From NCBI RefSeq assembly GCF_900496995.4, contig NC_044029.1, positions 4,030,001 to 4,094,000 of the forward strand: a stretch of DNA of 64,000 nt, in the 5' to 3' direction. Origin of the DNA: Aquila chrysaetos chrysaetos (lineage: Eukaryota > Chordata > Aves > Accipitriformes > Accipitridae). The position numbers and the translations under genes are program-made. Shown piece after piece: positions 55,001-64,000 of this stretch (its first letter is position 1; the number at the start of each line of letters is the position of its first letter). The notes under the pieces are model-generated. The model did no database searches and was not told where the DNA came from. It saw only the letters and a list, made by a program, of their open reading frames with translations.

Positions 55001-58000
55001 CCCTTCTAACTTTTTCTTCTATGATTTTGAGTGATGTACTCTTGTCAATATGAACAAATCAGAATAAGAACGGCATGAGAAAATGCTGAATTCTTTCTGC
55101 AGGTACCCAACTGTCCCTTCACATAAAATGTAAGGAATATGATGTTCCATCTCATTAAGTTACTCATCCACCAAGTTTGATACAAACGCCTAGTATAAGG
55201 CTAAAGTATAATTGTACATTTTTTCTATATTACATGGGAACAAATTTTAATTAGGACAGTATTAATTTATTCTACTCACTGAAGGCAGCTGTCTAAAAGA
55301 GGGCATGCTAGCCACAAGCAAATATTGCTAAACTTCTAGCTTTATTGAAGCAAGTAATGATAACATATCAAGTTTATGCAATTTGTATTGCCATGAATAA
55401 AAATGTGAATTAAGATTTTTAATTATCTGTAACAGGTTCATCAGACAGATCTCCCTCTAACACATTTGAGATATACATTAACATAAAAGCATAATTTGCT
55501 GCAGGTATTTTGGTAGGAGAAATAATACTGATGGCTATAAAATCTACACTTAATGGATTAGCATAGATCAATACAACCCTTAACATTTAAGATGCTCTTA
55601 CTAATTCATTTTTACTTATTCACTCATTTAGGTCTACAATTAAAATTAATACTTAGATTAGCCAGTTTATAAGACTCAGCCCAACAGTTACCAGCGCAGC
55701 CCCTCAAGTATATTTTCTTCCTTGCCTCTCTTGAAGTTACAACACAAAGCAAGTGGCTTAAGTTCAAAGCAGTTTCCCTTTGGCTTCCAACAGGATTAGT
55801 CTTACTGAGTCAAAGTATGAATTTGATACTTATCTCAGAAAGAATCAAATACATTAAAGTATATGTTTAGCAACCTACTTAAGATTGCTAACAAAAAAAT
55901 ATCTCAAGGCAGTGTAAAATAAAGCAACAAAAAGCTTTGCAGTTTCCATTTGTTGACAAAATGAGATACAAATCTATAAATGTTTTTAAAATTAAACATT
56001 TTCTATTTTACTGTATAGTTTTAAAGGTCTAGATTTAAAACAGTCTAAGTATGAAAATTCACACTAGAATTTAGCTCAAACATATGTCTGTACAACATCA
56101 TTCACTAAAACTACTTTTTCTGGGAAAAAACCAACCCATTGAAATAGATCTTGCTTATTTCTGAACACTTTTTTGACTTAACATTACATACATGCAACCT
56201 GTCTTAGAAAACAGTTCCTGCAAGAGGCTGTTTGGCTGATTTTGTTAAGCACACATAATTTTCTCTACTTTGAAAATATGCATTTATCAGTCCTTATTAA
56301 GCCATAAATGAATAAATTGATCTTGTTGCAAATTATTTTTGAAAGGGATATTCTGATATAGTAAGCTTGAGAAATAATTCAGCTACAGATATTTCTAGTA
56401 AGTTCTGAATATATAAGAACATTTTAAATGAAAACTTAAAGTATACCTTTTACAACATTAGTAAATTTAATACCATTTTCTACAATACTTTAACCATTAT
56501 ATCTAATAATAGACATGTCTCAGTTCAAGACATGGTTACCATAGCCTTAAGGCAACAATTATCTTCACTGCATTATAAACTTCAATCTCAGATTTCCAGG
56601 ATTATTGTAAGAAACACAAGGATGAAGGAAAATAGGACATACTTCACATTATCATCCTTTTGTAGGGCTGTATACCACTCAGAAGGCCCAGTCACAGACT
56701 AGGACCTTATTTTGATAACTGGACATCACACAGAATGGATCTCTGGAGTCAAAGGCTTACCACTGTTGTTGAATGACAAGTATCATGCCCACATTGCAGT
56801 ATCAACTGAATACCATCAACCAAGGAAAGCAAATTGTAATATGGAATTTTATTTCCCATTTATACCTGCACATAAATGTTTCCATGAAATGTATACTCTG
56901 TGGTTCAAAGCAGTGCCTGTCCTATGTATTTGCTCACACTCTTAAGAAATTACTACTTTCTTACTCTTTAAAGAGAAAAATCGCCCTAAAGAATGATCAG
57001 CCATCAGTTAAAATGGAACTAAGATTTGATCTTTAGTATATCAGCTGGGAAGATTCAATTTTTGTTGCCCTTGAGACTAGGAGGTGTTTCACATATTAAA
57101 TTTCTATTGAAAATTGTTCCAAGCAAAAATAATTCAGTTTTTCACTTGCCTAAATACAGAGATACATCTGCTCTGAAACAAAAATAGAAGGCAATATCCA
57201 GTAAAACAAAAAATGTTTATTTAAACAGTATTATGACTAACCAGGGAAAATAGGTTTTGGGGTTCTTTTATGTAATTTTGTAATATTAATCCAGATTTAA
57301 AATATTTGGAATGTTTCTCTAATATCTCTCTAATAAAAACATTTTGTTTTGCTGTTGCCAGTGTAAATCACTAATAGTGCTACTGGATTCATGTCTCTCA
57401 CAATGCTCAGAAAAAGCAAATTTCGAATAGCAAATCGTTAATTCACACTCAAATAACCTAGAGGAGTTAAAGTCGAGAATATCTTCTGATTTTGTGCAAA
57501 GCAGAACTTACTAAAAAGAACTGTAAAAATCAGAATTAGGATCTCATTTCCAGACTTTGGATGGAAGTTCCTTTCCTTTAATTTATCAACATTCCTTTCC
57601 TTCAATTTATCACCTCACTCCTTTATTTAATCTGCCCAGTTCCTCTTTCTCCTTGCTGTAGGCCAGATTTGTGTTAGCAATTTGATGATGGACAAGGGCA
57701 TTAAAGTTGTCACAAGTGGCAGCTGTGAATACTTTCGACATGAAGGAATCTTTGCCCCCTCCAGCATAAGAGTACTATTTAATTGCACAAGGCACTGGAA
57801 TCTATCTGAAAGATGCTCCTTGCCATCAATACTCATGTAATACACATAACATTTTCAGGCATTCATGATGCGCAGGGAAAAATTCAAACTAAGGCAACTT
57901 GGAACTACCTTAAAGCTGCTCTTAATTATCCTGGTGGGGAGGAGGGAACCTTTACTCACCGTCCTTACATTTAAATTCCTTACTTTCAGTTTTCATGCAC

Positions 58001-59739
58001 TGCAGAATTGGCCCACCCTGCATCTCAGCGCACACACTGCCACTGTTTTTGCCACTACGTTCTGCACAAATATAATGTTTCTCTTCCCATTTGTCAAGAA
58101 CCTATCTATATACATGCAACTTCAATAAATTTTTGGCCATTTATTTCTGCTGGCCCTTACTACTGCGATATCTGCATGATAATTTGGTATAATGGAACTT
58201 CCATCTTAAAAATTTTTCAAAGACAGATATAAATGTCAAATTATCCAAAGTAACAAAACTTTCTTCTTTCCCATTCCTTAATTTAAAAACCACTCCTTAA
58301 GTTTAGTAGTTACAAAACTAGTGGACAGTCTAATACACACCGGTATTCCTTGAATCTGTAACTTCCCCAGCCACAGCAACATCTACATACCTGTCATAAC
58401 CACTGCTGGACTGACTTTCTTCATGCTGGAGGATATTTGGGAAGGCCATGTTATCTGATCCTATTTTCAGATCTCTCTTCCCATGTTCTTATAAGTGACT
58501 CTTGATTATTTCCAAGCTTGGTATCAGTTGCTCTTATCAATGTGTCCGAACCAGTCACATTATTTTTTTTCTTTTTTTTTACATAGCAAATACACCTTAT
58601 TCCTCAGAGCTAAGAGTGAAGTCTTGAGCCCAGAATGAGGATGCCTATCCCTACGCAACTTACTATTTTGCAAAGAAATACTCATTTCCTTCAAAGTGAA
58701 TGTATGCACTTGTAGCTTTGTGTGTGCCTCTGTGTGTATACACGCTGTCACTCAATATATCCATCCATTTGCCAGGCAAAATGTATTAGTCAAATATTAT
58801 GTTCCAGGAAGACAAAACAAGTAATTTGTCATGTCCAATTTCCAACACTCGCATCACCATCAGCTTTTGTTTCCCTGCATGTGTTTTTTCAGATCAGGAA
58901 CATATCTGTTTTATTTTTTGCTATAAAGCAGGGTGAAGACATTGTTATTTCCTATATAGTACACTAAGTACAGTAAACATAGAAAAAACCCTTGAAATGC
59001 TCATGCCATTAAAGAAAGTATACAATTCACCGAAGAAATACAGATGACACTTCACAAAATGGAATCTCAACAAAGCGTTCTGCTTTGATTCAGAGTAGAA
59101 ACTCCTTGCTCTTAAATGTGCATTTTGGCTAATTAATGTAATCAGAGTTTCACCTAGTTTGTCTGAAACAGGAAATCAAGTTACCTTTGAACATGGGGAT
59201 GTCGAGTGAAAGGCCATATTGTTCAGAGAAGAGGGTATTTTGGTGCAAGGGAAAAAGATGGCTAAGAGGAATTATAAAACAAAATCCTGAAGGACTCTGA
59301 AACACATTATCAGTACTTACACGAAAGGCATGGGTGTCAGTAACTGGGACAATATTTTCAGTGCACAGAAGCTTACCTCACGCTGCACAGTGCACAAAAA
59401 GACAAAAACATTAAAAATGTTCCAAACCAAGCATAAGCCCAAATTTAGTATGTTACCTTTTCTTTATCTTGTTTAGATATGTGCGTTTCTGGATATACTA
59501 ACTCTATGTACATTTCTAGATGTACTAACTCTAAACATTGGCCCAATTACAAGTAGGTAACATGGAATATCTGAACTTGTGGGTTTTTACAAAAAGGATA
59601 TTTTTTCAGCATGTATAGAGTAGCCAATCTTGAAGCTCGAAAGTTGGCTCTGACAGATCGATAAACGGCTTTCCGGAGACCAATAAGATGTTGACTAGGA
59701 TGCTGTCCAGCTTTATTAAATGGGCAAGCGGCACTGACC
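39507..59739 (-). CDS. VEZT: Vezatin, C-terminal 566 residues (7 exons)
   Basis: Exons in transcript order are 59739-59602, 51727-51580, 48483-48152, 47531-47338, 45542-45442, 44245-44038 and 40087-39507, and all phases match. Vezatin is a membrane protein of adherens junctions that links the cadherin-catenin complex to myosin VIIA. It also occurs in hair-cell stereocilia and neurons. The visible protein starts at [20 protein letters not shown], about one third into the human protein of roughly 780 residues. The N-terminus and hydrophobic membrane segments are therefore upstream, beyond the right edge. Local residues 1-205 belong to the vezatin (myosin VII-binding) region. Residues about 183-216 are a leucine-rich probable coiled coil. 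Residue 305 onward is charged, with [12 protein letters not shown]. The last exon ends in an acidic tail containing a Glu/Asp run. The long near-identity to mammalian vezatin makes the assignment secure. The first intron between visible exons is AT-AC (U12 type). Confidence 0.96.
39588..39620 (-). repeat. VEZT: Coding (GAG/GAA)n tract: Glu/Asp run of VEZT
   Basis: A TCC/TCA triplet array on the + strand encodes a run of Glu with one Asp just after the conserved [11 protein letters not shown] segment. Triplet slippage could change its length without breaking the frame. Confidence 0.9.
40088..44037 (-). other. VEZT: VEZT intron
   Basis: AT-rich intron with a T16 run near 43501-43516. No gene or clear repeat is recognised. 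Confidence 0.85.
44038..44245 (-). CDS. VEZT: VEZT exon, charged helical segment
   Basis: The acceptor is TTTTTCTTTAG, preceded by a (TTTC)n microsatellite that acts as its pyrimidine tract. The donor is CACG|GTAAGC. It reads [20 protein letters not shown], an Arg/Glu-rich [12 protein letters not shown] helix, and the strongly conserved [20 protein letters not shown] followed by [10 protein letters not shown]. Confidence 0.95.
44246..45441 (-). other. VEZT: VEZT intron
   Basis: It begins beside an (AAAG)n tract on the + strand (44250-44273) and has a T run near 44576-44590. No other element is recognised. Confidence 0.85.
44250..44273. repeat. VEZT: (AAAG)n microsatellite forming a splice-acceptor tract
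   Basis: On the VEZT strand this reads as TTTC/TTCT repeats directly upstream of the TTTAG acceptor of the 44038-44245 exon. Confidence 0.9.
45442..45542 (-). CDS. VEZT: VEZT exon, linker
   Basis: The acceptor is CTTTCCCCCTAAAG and the donor GAGCAG|GTAAAA. It reads [20 protein letters not shown] and then [18 protein letters not shown] followed by ELEAYVD from the next exon is a conserved vezatin junction. It is the least conserved of the visible VEZT exons in its first half. Confidence 0.92.
45543..47337 (-). other. VEZT: VEZT intron
   Basis: AT-rich. A minus-strand open frame near 47052-47285 reads smoothly, but it is not part of vezatin and has no consistent splice borders. Confidence 0.8.
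47338..47531 (-). CDS. VEZT: VEZT exon, coiled-coil end and linker
   Basis: The acceptor is CTTATCACTTAG and the donor AAAAAAG|GTAAAT. It reads [20 protein letters not shown] and later [20 protein letters not shown]. It starts with one base completing Glu and ends in phase 1. Confidence 0.95.
47532..48151 (-). other. VEZT: VEZT intron
   Basis: Short AT-rich intron with nothing recognised. Confidence 0.9.
48152..48483 (-). CDS. VEZT: VEZT exon, vezatin domain and start of coiled coil
   Basis: The acceptor is CTGTTTTGCAG and the donor GA|GTAAGT. The exon has 110 codons plus two bases. It starts [20 protein letters not shown], carries [20 protein letters not shown] and [17 protein letters not shown], and ends with a Leu-rich heptad-like segment ([12 protein letters not shown]). 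Confidence 0.96.
48484..51579 (-). other. VEZT: VEZT intron
   Basis: AT-rich intron with a T20 run at 48967-48986. No gene or clear transposon is recognised. Confidence 0.85.
48967..48986. repeat. T20 homopolymer
   Basis: Uninterrupted run of T on the + strand inside a VEZT intron. Confidence 0.95.
51580..51727 (-). CDS. VEZT: VEZT exon, vezatin domain
   Basis: The exon starts after the AC acceptor with C TAC CCT CTG, reading [19 protein letters not shown]. It continues [19 protein letters not shown] to ...FSLPALK and ends in phase 0 at donor GTAACC. This is a very close match to mammalian vezatin. Confidence 0.95.
51728..59601 (-). other. VEZT: VEZT U12-type AT-AC intron (minor spliceosome)
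   Basis: On the - strand the intron starts ATATCCTTTTT (59601 to 59591), identical to the U12 AT-AC donor consensus core. Near its end, CCTTAACT (51745 to 51738) matches the U12 branch-site core TCCTTAAC closely. The branch A (51740) is 12 bases from the terminal AC (51729-51728). Joining AA to C restores Lys-Asn-Tyr-Pro-Leu-Asn as in vezatin. An in-frame TAA lies just upstream of the AC, and no AG acceptor gives the conserved reading. Apart from the splice signals, the 7.9-kb intron is AT-rich with no recognisable gene or clear recent repeat. Confidence 0.93.
59602..59739 (-). CDS. VEZT: VEZT exon, vezatin domain
   Basis: The acceptor on the - strand is TTTGCTTGACAG|G. The reading is [20 protein letters not shown] and then [12 protein letters not shown]...ATLYMLK. 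The exon ends with AA (two bases of Asn) immediately before ATATCCTTTTT, a U12-type donor. A GT donor 8 bases further on (TT|GTAAAA) would not rejoin in frame with the next exon. Confidence 0.93.
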
Positions 59740-62700
59740 CTGTCAAGCAAACTTGAAAAGTAAAATGTGATACAACTGTACAGATGTCCTAAAGTATTTT
59801 TAAAAGACAGTACATCAGTTTTCTTATTCCATTAGTTAGAAAACTTTTTCAAACCACTCAGTAACGATGAGAGCAAAACAAGAGATCCGTCATATCAGTG
59901 ATATATTTAATCAAAATTTCAGATAAGCAGCCAGGATTCCTCAGTAGACAGCCTGATTCTATCCTCATTTGAGTCATGGCAAAACTCCTGAGGACATCTG
60001 TTTTCTCCACAGTTTTCCAAAATGACACACTAAGGGTAGGCAGGTCATAACATTATCTCTGATAAAAAACTATCACAAGCCCACTGTAAGCTTTGGAAAT
60101 TTCAACACACAGATATTTAACATATACCTCTTTATATGCAAATTTGTTTTTTAAAGAATTTTTGCAGAAAAAATGTGCTACTACATATTGTTTTTCATGC
60201 AAAACACTATATTTTTTCACCCTTCTTCATGCAGAATCTTCTCTAGTTCAACAGAAATATTGAGTGGTGACATAGATTTTATCATCATGCAAGGAATGGC
60301 AGCTGTGTCTGTGGGAGTCTGACAGGTAAACACATGAAATGTAAGCAACTATACAAGCATATTTGAAAATGTATTTTGGTGTCCACATATTCAGGTGAAT
60401 ATACCATTTAAAAGGAACTGTGCCATTTGCCTATTAGAGTATACTTCATAATGGCTTTAGAACTGTAAGAAATTGCCTCATCTAGAAATAAACTGAATTG
60501 TGAACTGAGTGAATGTTAAATATGTCTGTTTAACATTAAGCTGTAGACAAGGAAAAAAAGATTAATAACCAGTTATACCTATTCATATACAGTCTGATGC
60601 CAAACCTATGACTGAGACACTGAAAATAGCCTAGGTGCACTCCACTTGCTGGGACCGTTTTTACTAGAATCAACTCAGGAATGGGCATGGTGTGGGCAAC
60701 AAGATGATGAACTTTGATGAATTGTTTGGGGACTGGAAGCCTGCTTCTGCTCTTACCCTTCCCAGGGCACAGTGAGGAGGTGATTTCATGTCCACAGTCA
60801 CTTAAAAAGGAAAAGCATACAGGGTACCTGGCAAGACTGCGTTGGGTTGCTGCATTGGTAACTATTTCTGTAGCCCATCTGACTGAAGAGCTGACTAAGC
60901 CAGCAGATCTGACCCTGCTGGAAAAATGTCAGTCCTACTGCATGTGCTTAGCTGGACCATGCTGCACATCGAGCAGGAAGGGGAATAGCGTAATGCCTTC
61001 ACTGTCAAATATGAAAAGCAACGCAGCCCACCCAGTGAGCAAGGCTGGACCCATGTCAGTATGTTAAATATGATTAACACAAGGAGATTCATGCCAAATA
61101 CTGCAGTATATTGAATACACTAGCCAAAATACCACATTAAAATATCTGTGTACCATATTAAATTATGTGAGTGATACTAAAATGGTTTATATCACATCTC
61201 ATAAAGTACTTTAAAATCTGAATAAAATAAAAACAAACTGTGTTAATTTCAATTTCTGAATGTAAATTTAAAATGCTAGTCTTGCCATACGTTTCACTAG
61301 GGAACACAGCATGTAATGGAGTACATGCCAATCTCTAACGTTTCCCTAGCTTTTGAAGGTAACAACTGGAGGTGTTTATGGATGAACTCTCACATCAGTT
61401 TGTAGACTCAAGCCCTGGGTGAATTGTCAGAAGCAGGCTCAAAGAAAAGGAGCAAAATTCTTCTACCGTAAAAAAGAGAAAGAGATCTATGTTCTGCTAC
61501 AGCGATGTAAGTATTTCCAGCTCCTATACCTAACAAATATAGCACAACTCATGCACAGCACGTATCACCAGTATTCAGCAAAAAAATTTGCTTTCCTTCT
61601 GGGAAGGTTTGTTTCAGTGTTTTTAATAAAATAATTCTTCTTTATTCCAGTAATCTTAAATTAGTATAACTTGCTATAAATGTCTATGTGCCAGACGTGC
61701 CATATCCCTAATTTCCTAATATTCCATTTATCTTCTATATATTTTAATTGGACTTATAAAATGTTAGCAGCTTGGCATATCAGCCACAAATAGCAAGAAG
61801 AAAATAAGGTTAAGGGCGAATTTCCTCTTTCCTACTGCTCCAACCCCATTTTTCTTGTAAAGAACAGTGACATTTCTCTCTTAATCTCACAAGCCAAATT
61901 TTAAATAGGCTTTCAACTTTTAACAAACTTGTACAGACACATTATAAAATCCTATTACTGCACTCCAACATGAAAGCAGCTATAAAGATGCTATATACAC
62001 CAATATGTGCTCATAGAGCTTGATTCTAGTTTAAAATATACTAGAAAGGGAGCATTTTGGAGAAAAGCTAATTATCTGAGTGAAAGACAAGGAAATAACT
62101 ACTTGCTGCTTATTGCTGCAGCCTTTCATTATGTATTCCTACGGCTTTCATTTTATAATGTGCAAGACAATGGACATACTCTCATTACGCATCAGAAATT
62201 CCAGGCTGTAACCCCTGATCAGGCTTCATTTGCCTAATTGCAAATGAAGCAATTAGACAGAAATACTGCCATTCTGCCCGAGTAGAGCACTGCCCTTCCT
62301 TGGCTACACAATTTCTGTAATCCAAACTACCCTGGTGAGGTCTTGGCCATATCTGCATCACAGAGCTTGTACCATGCAGACATACCTGAAATGCCAACAG
62401 CAGCGTTAAACACTTCTGAAGACCATTCTGAAATCAGAATATCCAGTTGCCTTTGAGAGCAGCTAATATAAGAGAGGCCTGACAGGTTTTTAGTTCCTTT
62501 TCTAAGTGGCTGCTCTGGGTTTTTTTGGGTGGGAAAGGAATGAAGGCAAAACGACATTTGGATTGGTTAAGCATATGGCAGTCACTGCCACACAGTAGTA
62601 AACCAGTGAACCAGCAGACAACTGACCAAAACCTCATCAAGAATAATTTAACATTTACAGAGACAGTCAAACATCAATTAACAAGGGGCAAATAGGGTAG

Positions 62701-64000
62701 AATAAATCAAAGCCATAGATATTTCAAAGCATATGTAAAGTAACCTATGAGAACATAGCAATGGATGGTGCAATGGGGAGAAAAACCAGCAGTGGAATGC
62801 AAGGAACTTCAGGCCAAAACTATAGACCTGGGCTTGCCATATCAGACTTTAGCTAAGTACAGCTAGTCAAAACCTGAACTCAGTACTATTTAAATGTCGG
62901 CTTCAGTACCTTTCCATTCACAACATGGTTAATGCACAGTCCAAACTATGCTGAGCTACCAGCATATTAAAACAGCAGCATACATATCATTGAACTGTGC
63001 TACCAGGTGCTGTGATACCTCGTTGAAATCCCATTCCTTCTAGGATGTAAAATGACACAAGAAGATACTAATTAACTCTTCAGATGCAACCATTTCTATT
63101 GCCATGTGACTCTTTCTGAACAAGCATTAAGACTTCAACAAGGTTACTACAGGAGAACATACTAAACTTTGCTCTGCTAAGGTTTATGGTAGCAAAATTC
63201 TGGAAGAAAAAAGGGGTAGCTAGGTTTTTGGATCATACATGAAGCACTATCTCAAGCAAAGAATTTCATGGTCAGAATTTCAAGCATGTCTTGCATATGT
63301 GGATGCAGAAGATGACACTCTGGAGTTAGAACTTCCTCCAGGCTAAACCAAACCAAAACCCATACAGCACTGACTTCATACTGGACAACTGTTCCAATGA
63401 GGACGCTGGCACAGTCAGACTTCTCCCACTCCATCCATACTCCAAAGTCTTTTGAAAAGCTTGCCAAAGTTTTAAGTAAAGAGACTATTAGATCAACCAT
63501 CAGCTTAAAGACCAGTCTGTTTTTTGTTAATCTGTTATCTAAGATACGTAGTAAAAGAACAAGCACAAGCAATTTAGACATTGACCACAAGTTCGTTTGC
63601 TTAAACTTAGAAAAAATCTAAATGTTTTTCTCATCTGTAATTTGGACAAGCCCTAACAATAATTTCTTCTAAGAACCCGTTTGCAAAGATAAGACTACCT
63701 ATTGCTTAACTATATGCTTCTTCAGCAAAAAACCAAACCAAAACAAAACACATAGCTAGGCAGACTGAAGACATGCTTATGCATTCCAAAGGGAGAATGA
63801 AACATTTCTTCAATGAAGCATACTGAAGGTATCTCAAGCTAGAAAATGAATTCAAAATGTTAAGTCTACAGTTTCAAGCTTGCATGTAAAGACATGCGCC
63901 TCAGCACAGAATAGTTGGTGTGGCATGAACAAACAATTTCCTAGTGCACACAAGGAAATTTTTTATTGTTTTTAGAAAGAAGTCAACTGGATTTTAGCTG
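59740..64000 (-). other. VEZT: VEZT intron (continues past the window)
   Basis: The next upstream vezatin exon should end in phase 2 and encode the segment before VSAACPFN. I could not find it here, so this 4.3-kb stretch is taken as intron. It is AT-rich with no recognised repeat. Confidence 0.7.

Noticed and set aside
63252-63590. 112-codon minus-strand frame upstream of the VEZT exons
   Set aside because: It does not resemble the vezatin segment expected before VSAACPFN and lacks a fitting phase-2 donor.

Overview
This window is vertebrate nuclear DNA, almost certainly from a bird. Two things point to that. It carries CR1 retrotransposon copies with the bird-type 3' tail (tandem ATTCTATG-like octamers beside a GGTTGGA-type block). 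It also carries split genes with vertebrate-style exons of 31 to 581 bp in AT-rich introns of up to about 10.7 kb. No bacterial-type genes, CRISPR arrays or complete viral genes were seen.

Left part (about 2.1-32.7 kb, + strand): nine exons with matching phases form the last 436 codons of a protein of the FAM194-domain family, most like vertebrate C3orf20. The 5' exons lie to the left of the window. The introns hold a 5'-truncated CR1, two much older CR1 relics, a probable MIR-type SINE scrap and a small CpG-dense patch.

Middle (about 32.7-39.5 kb): the region between two convergent genes. It holds candidate poly(A) signals, an (ATT)n microsatellite, which lies just upstream in the last intron, and a CR1 relic.

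Right part (39.5-59.7 kb, - strand): seven exons encode the last 566 residues of vezatin (VEZT), an adherens-junction membrane protein. Exons for the N-terminus and membrane segments must lie to the right of the window. One 7.9-kb VEZT intron has AT-AC ends, with a near-consensus U12 donor and a U12-like branch site. It is therefore spliced by the minor spliceosome, and only this junction restores the vezatin reading.

The two genes lie tail to tail and no functional link between them is visible. The arrangement is notable because human C3orf20 neighbours FGD5, while human VEZT neighbours the paralogue FGD6. This suggests the left gene may be the duplicate (ohnologue) that sat beside VEZT and is absent there in human. 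Species, exact orthology and expression cannot be settled from the sequence alone.
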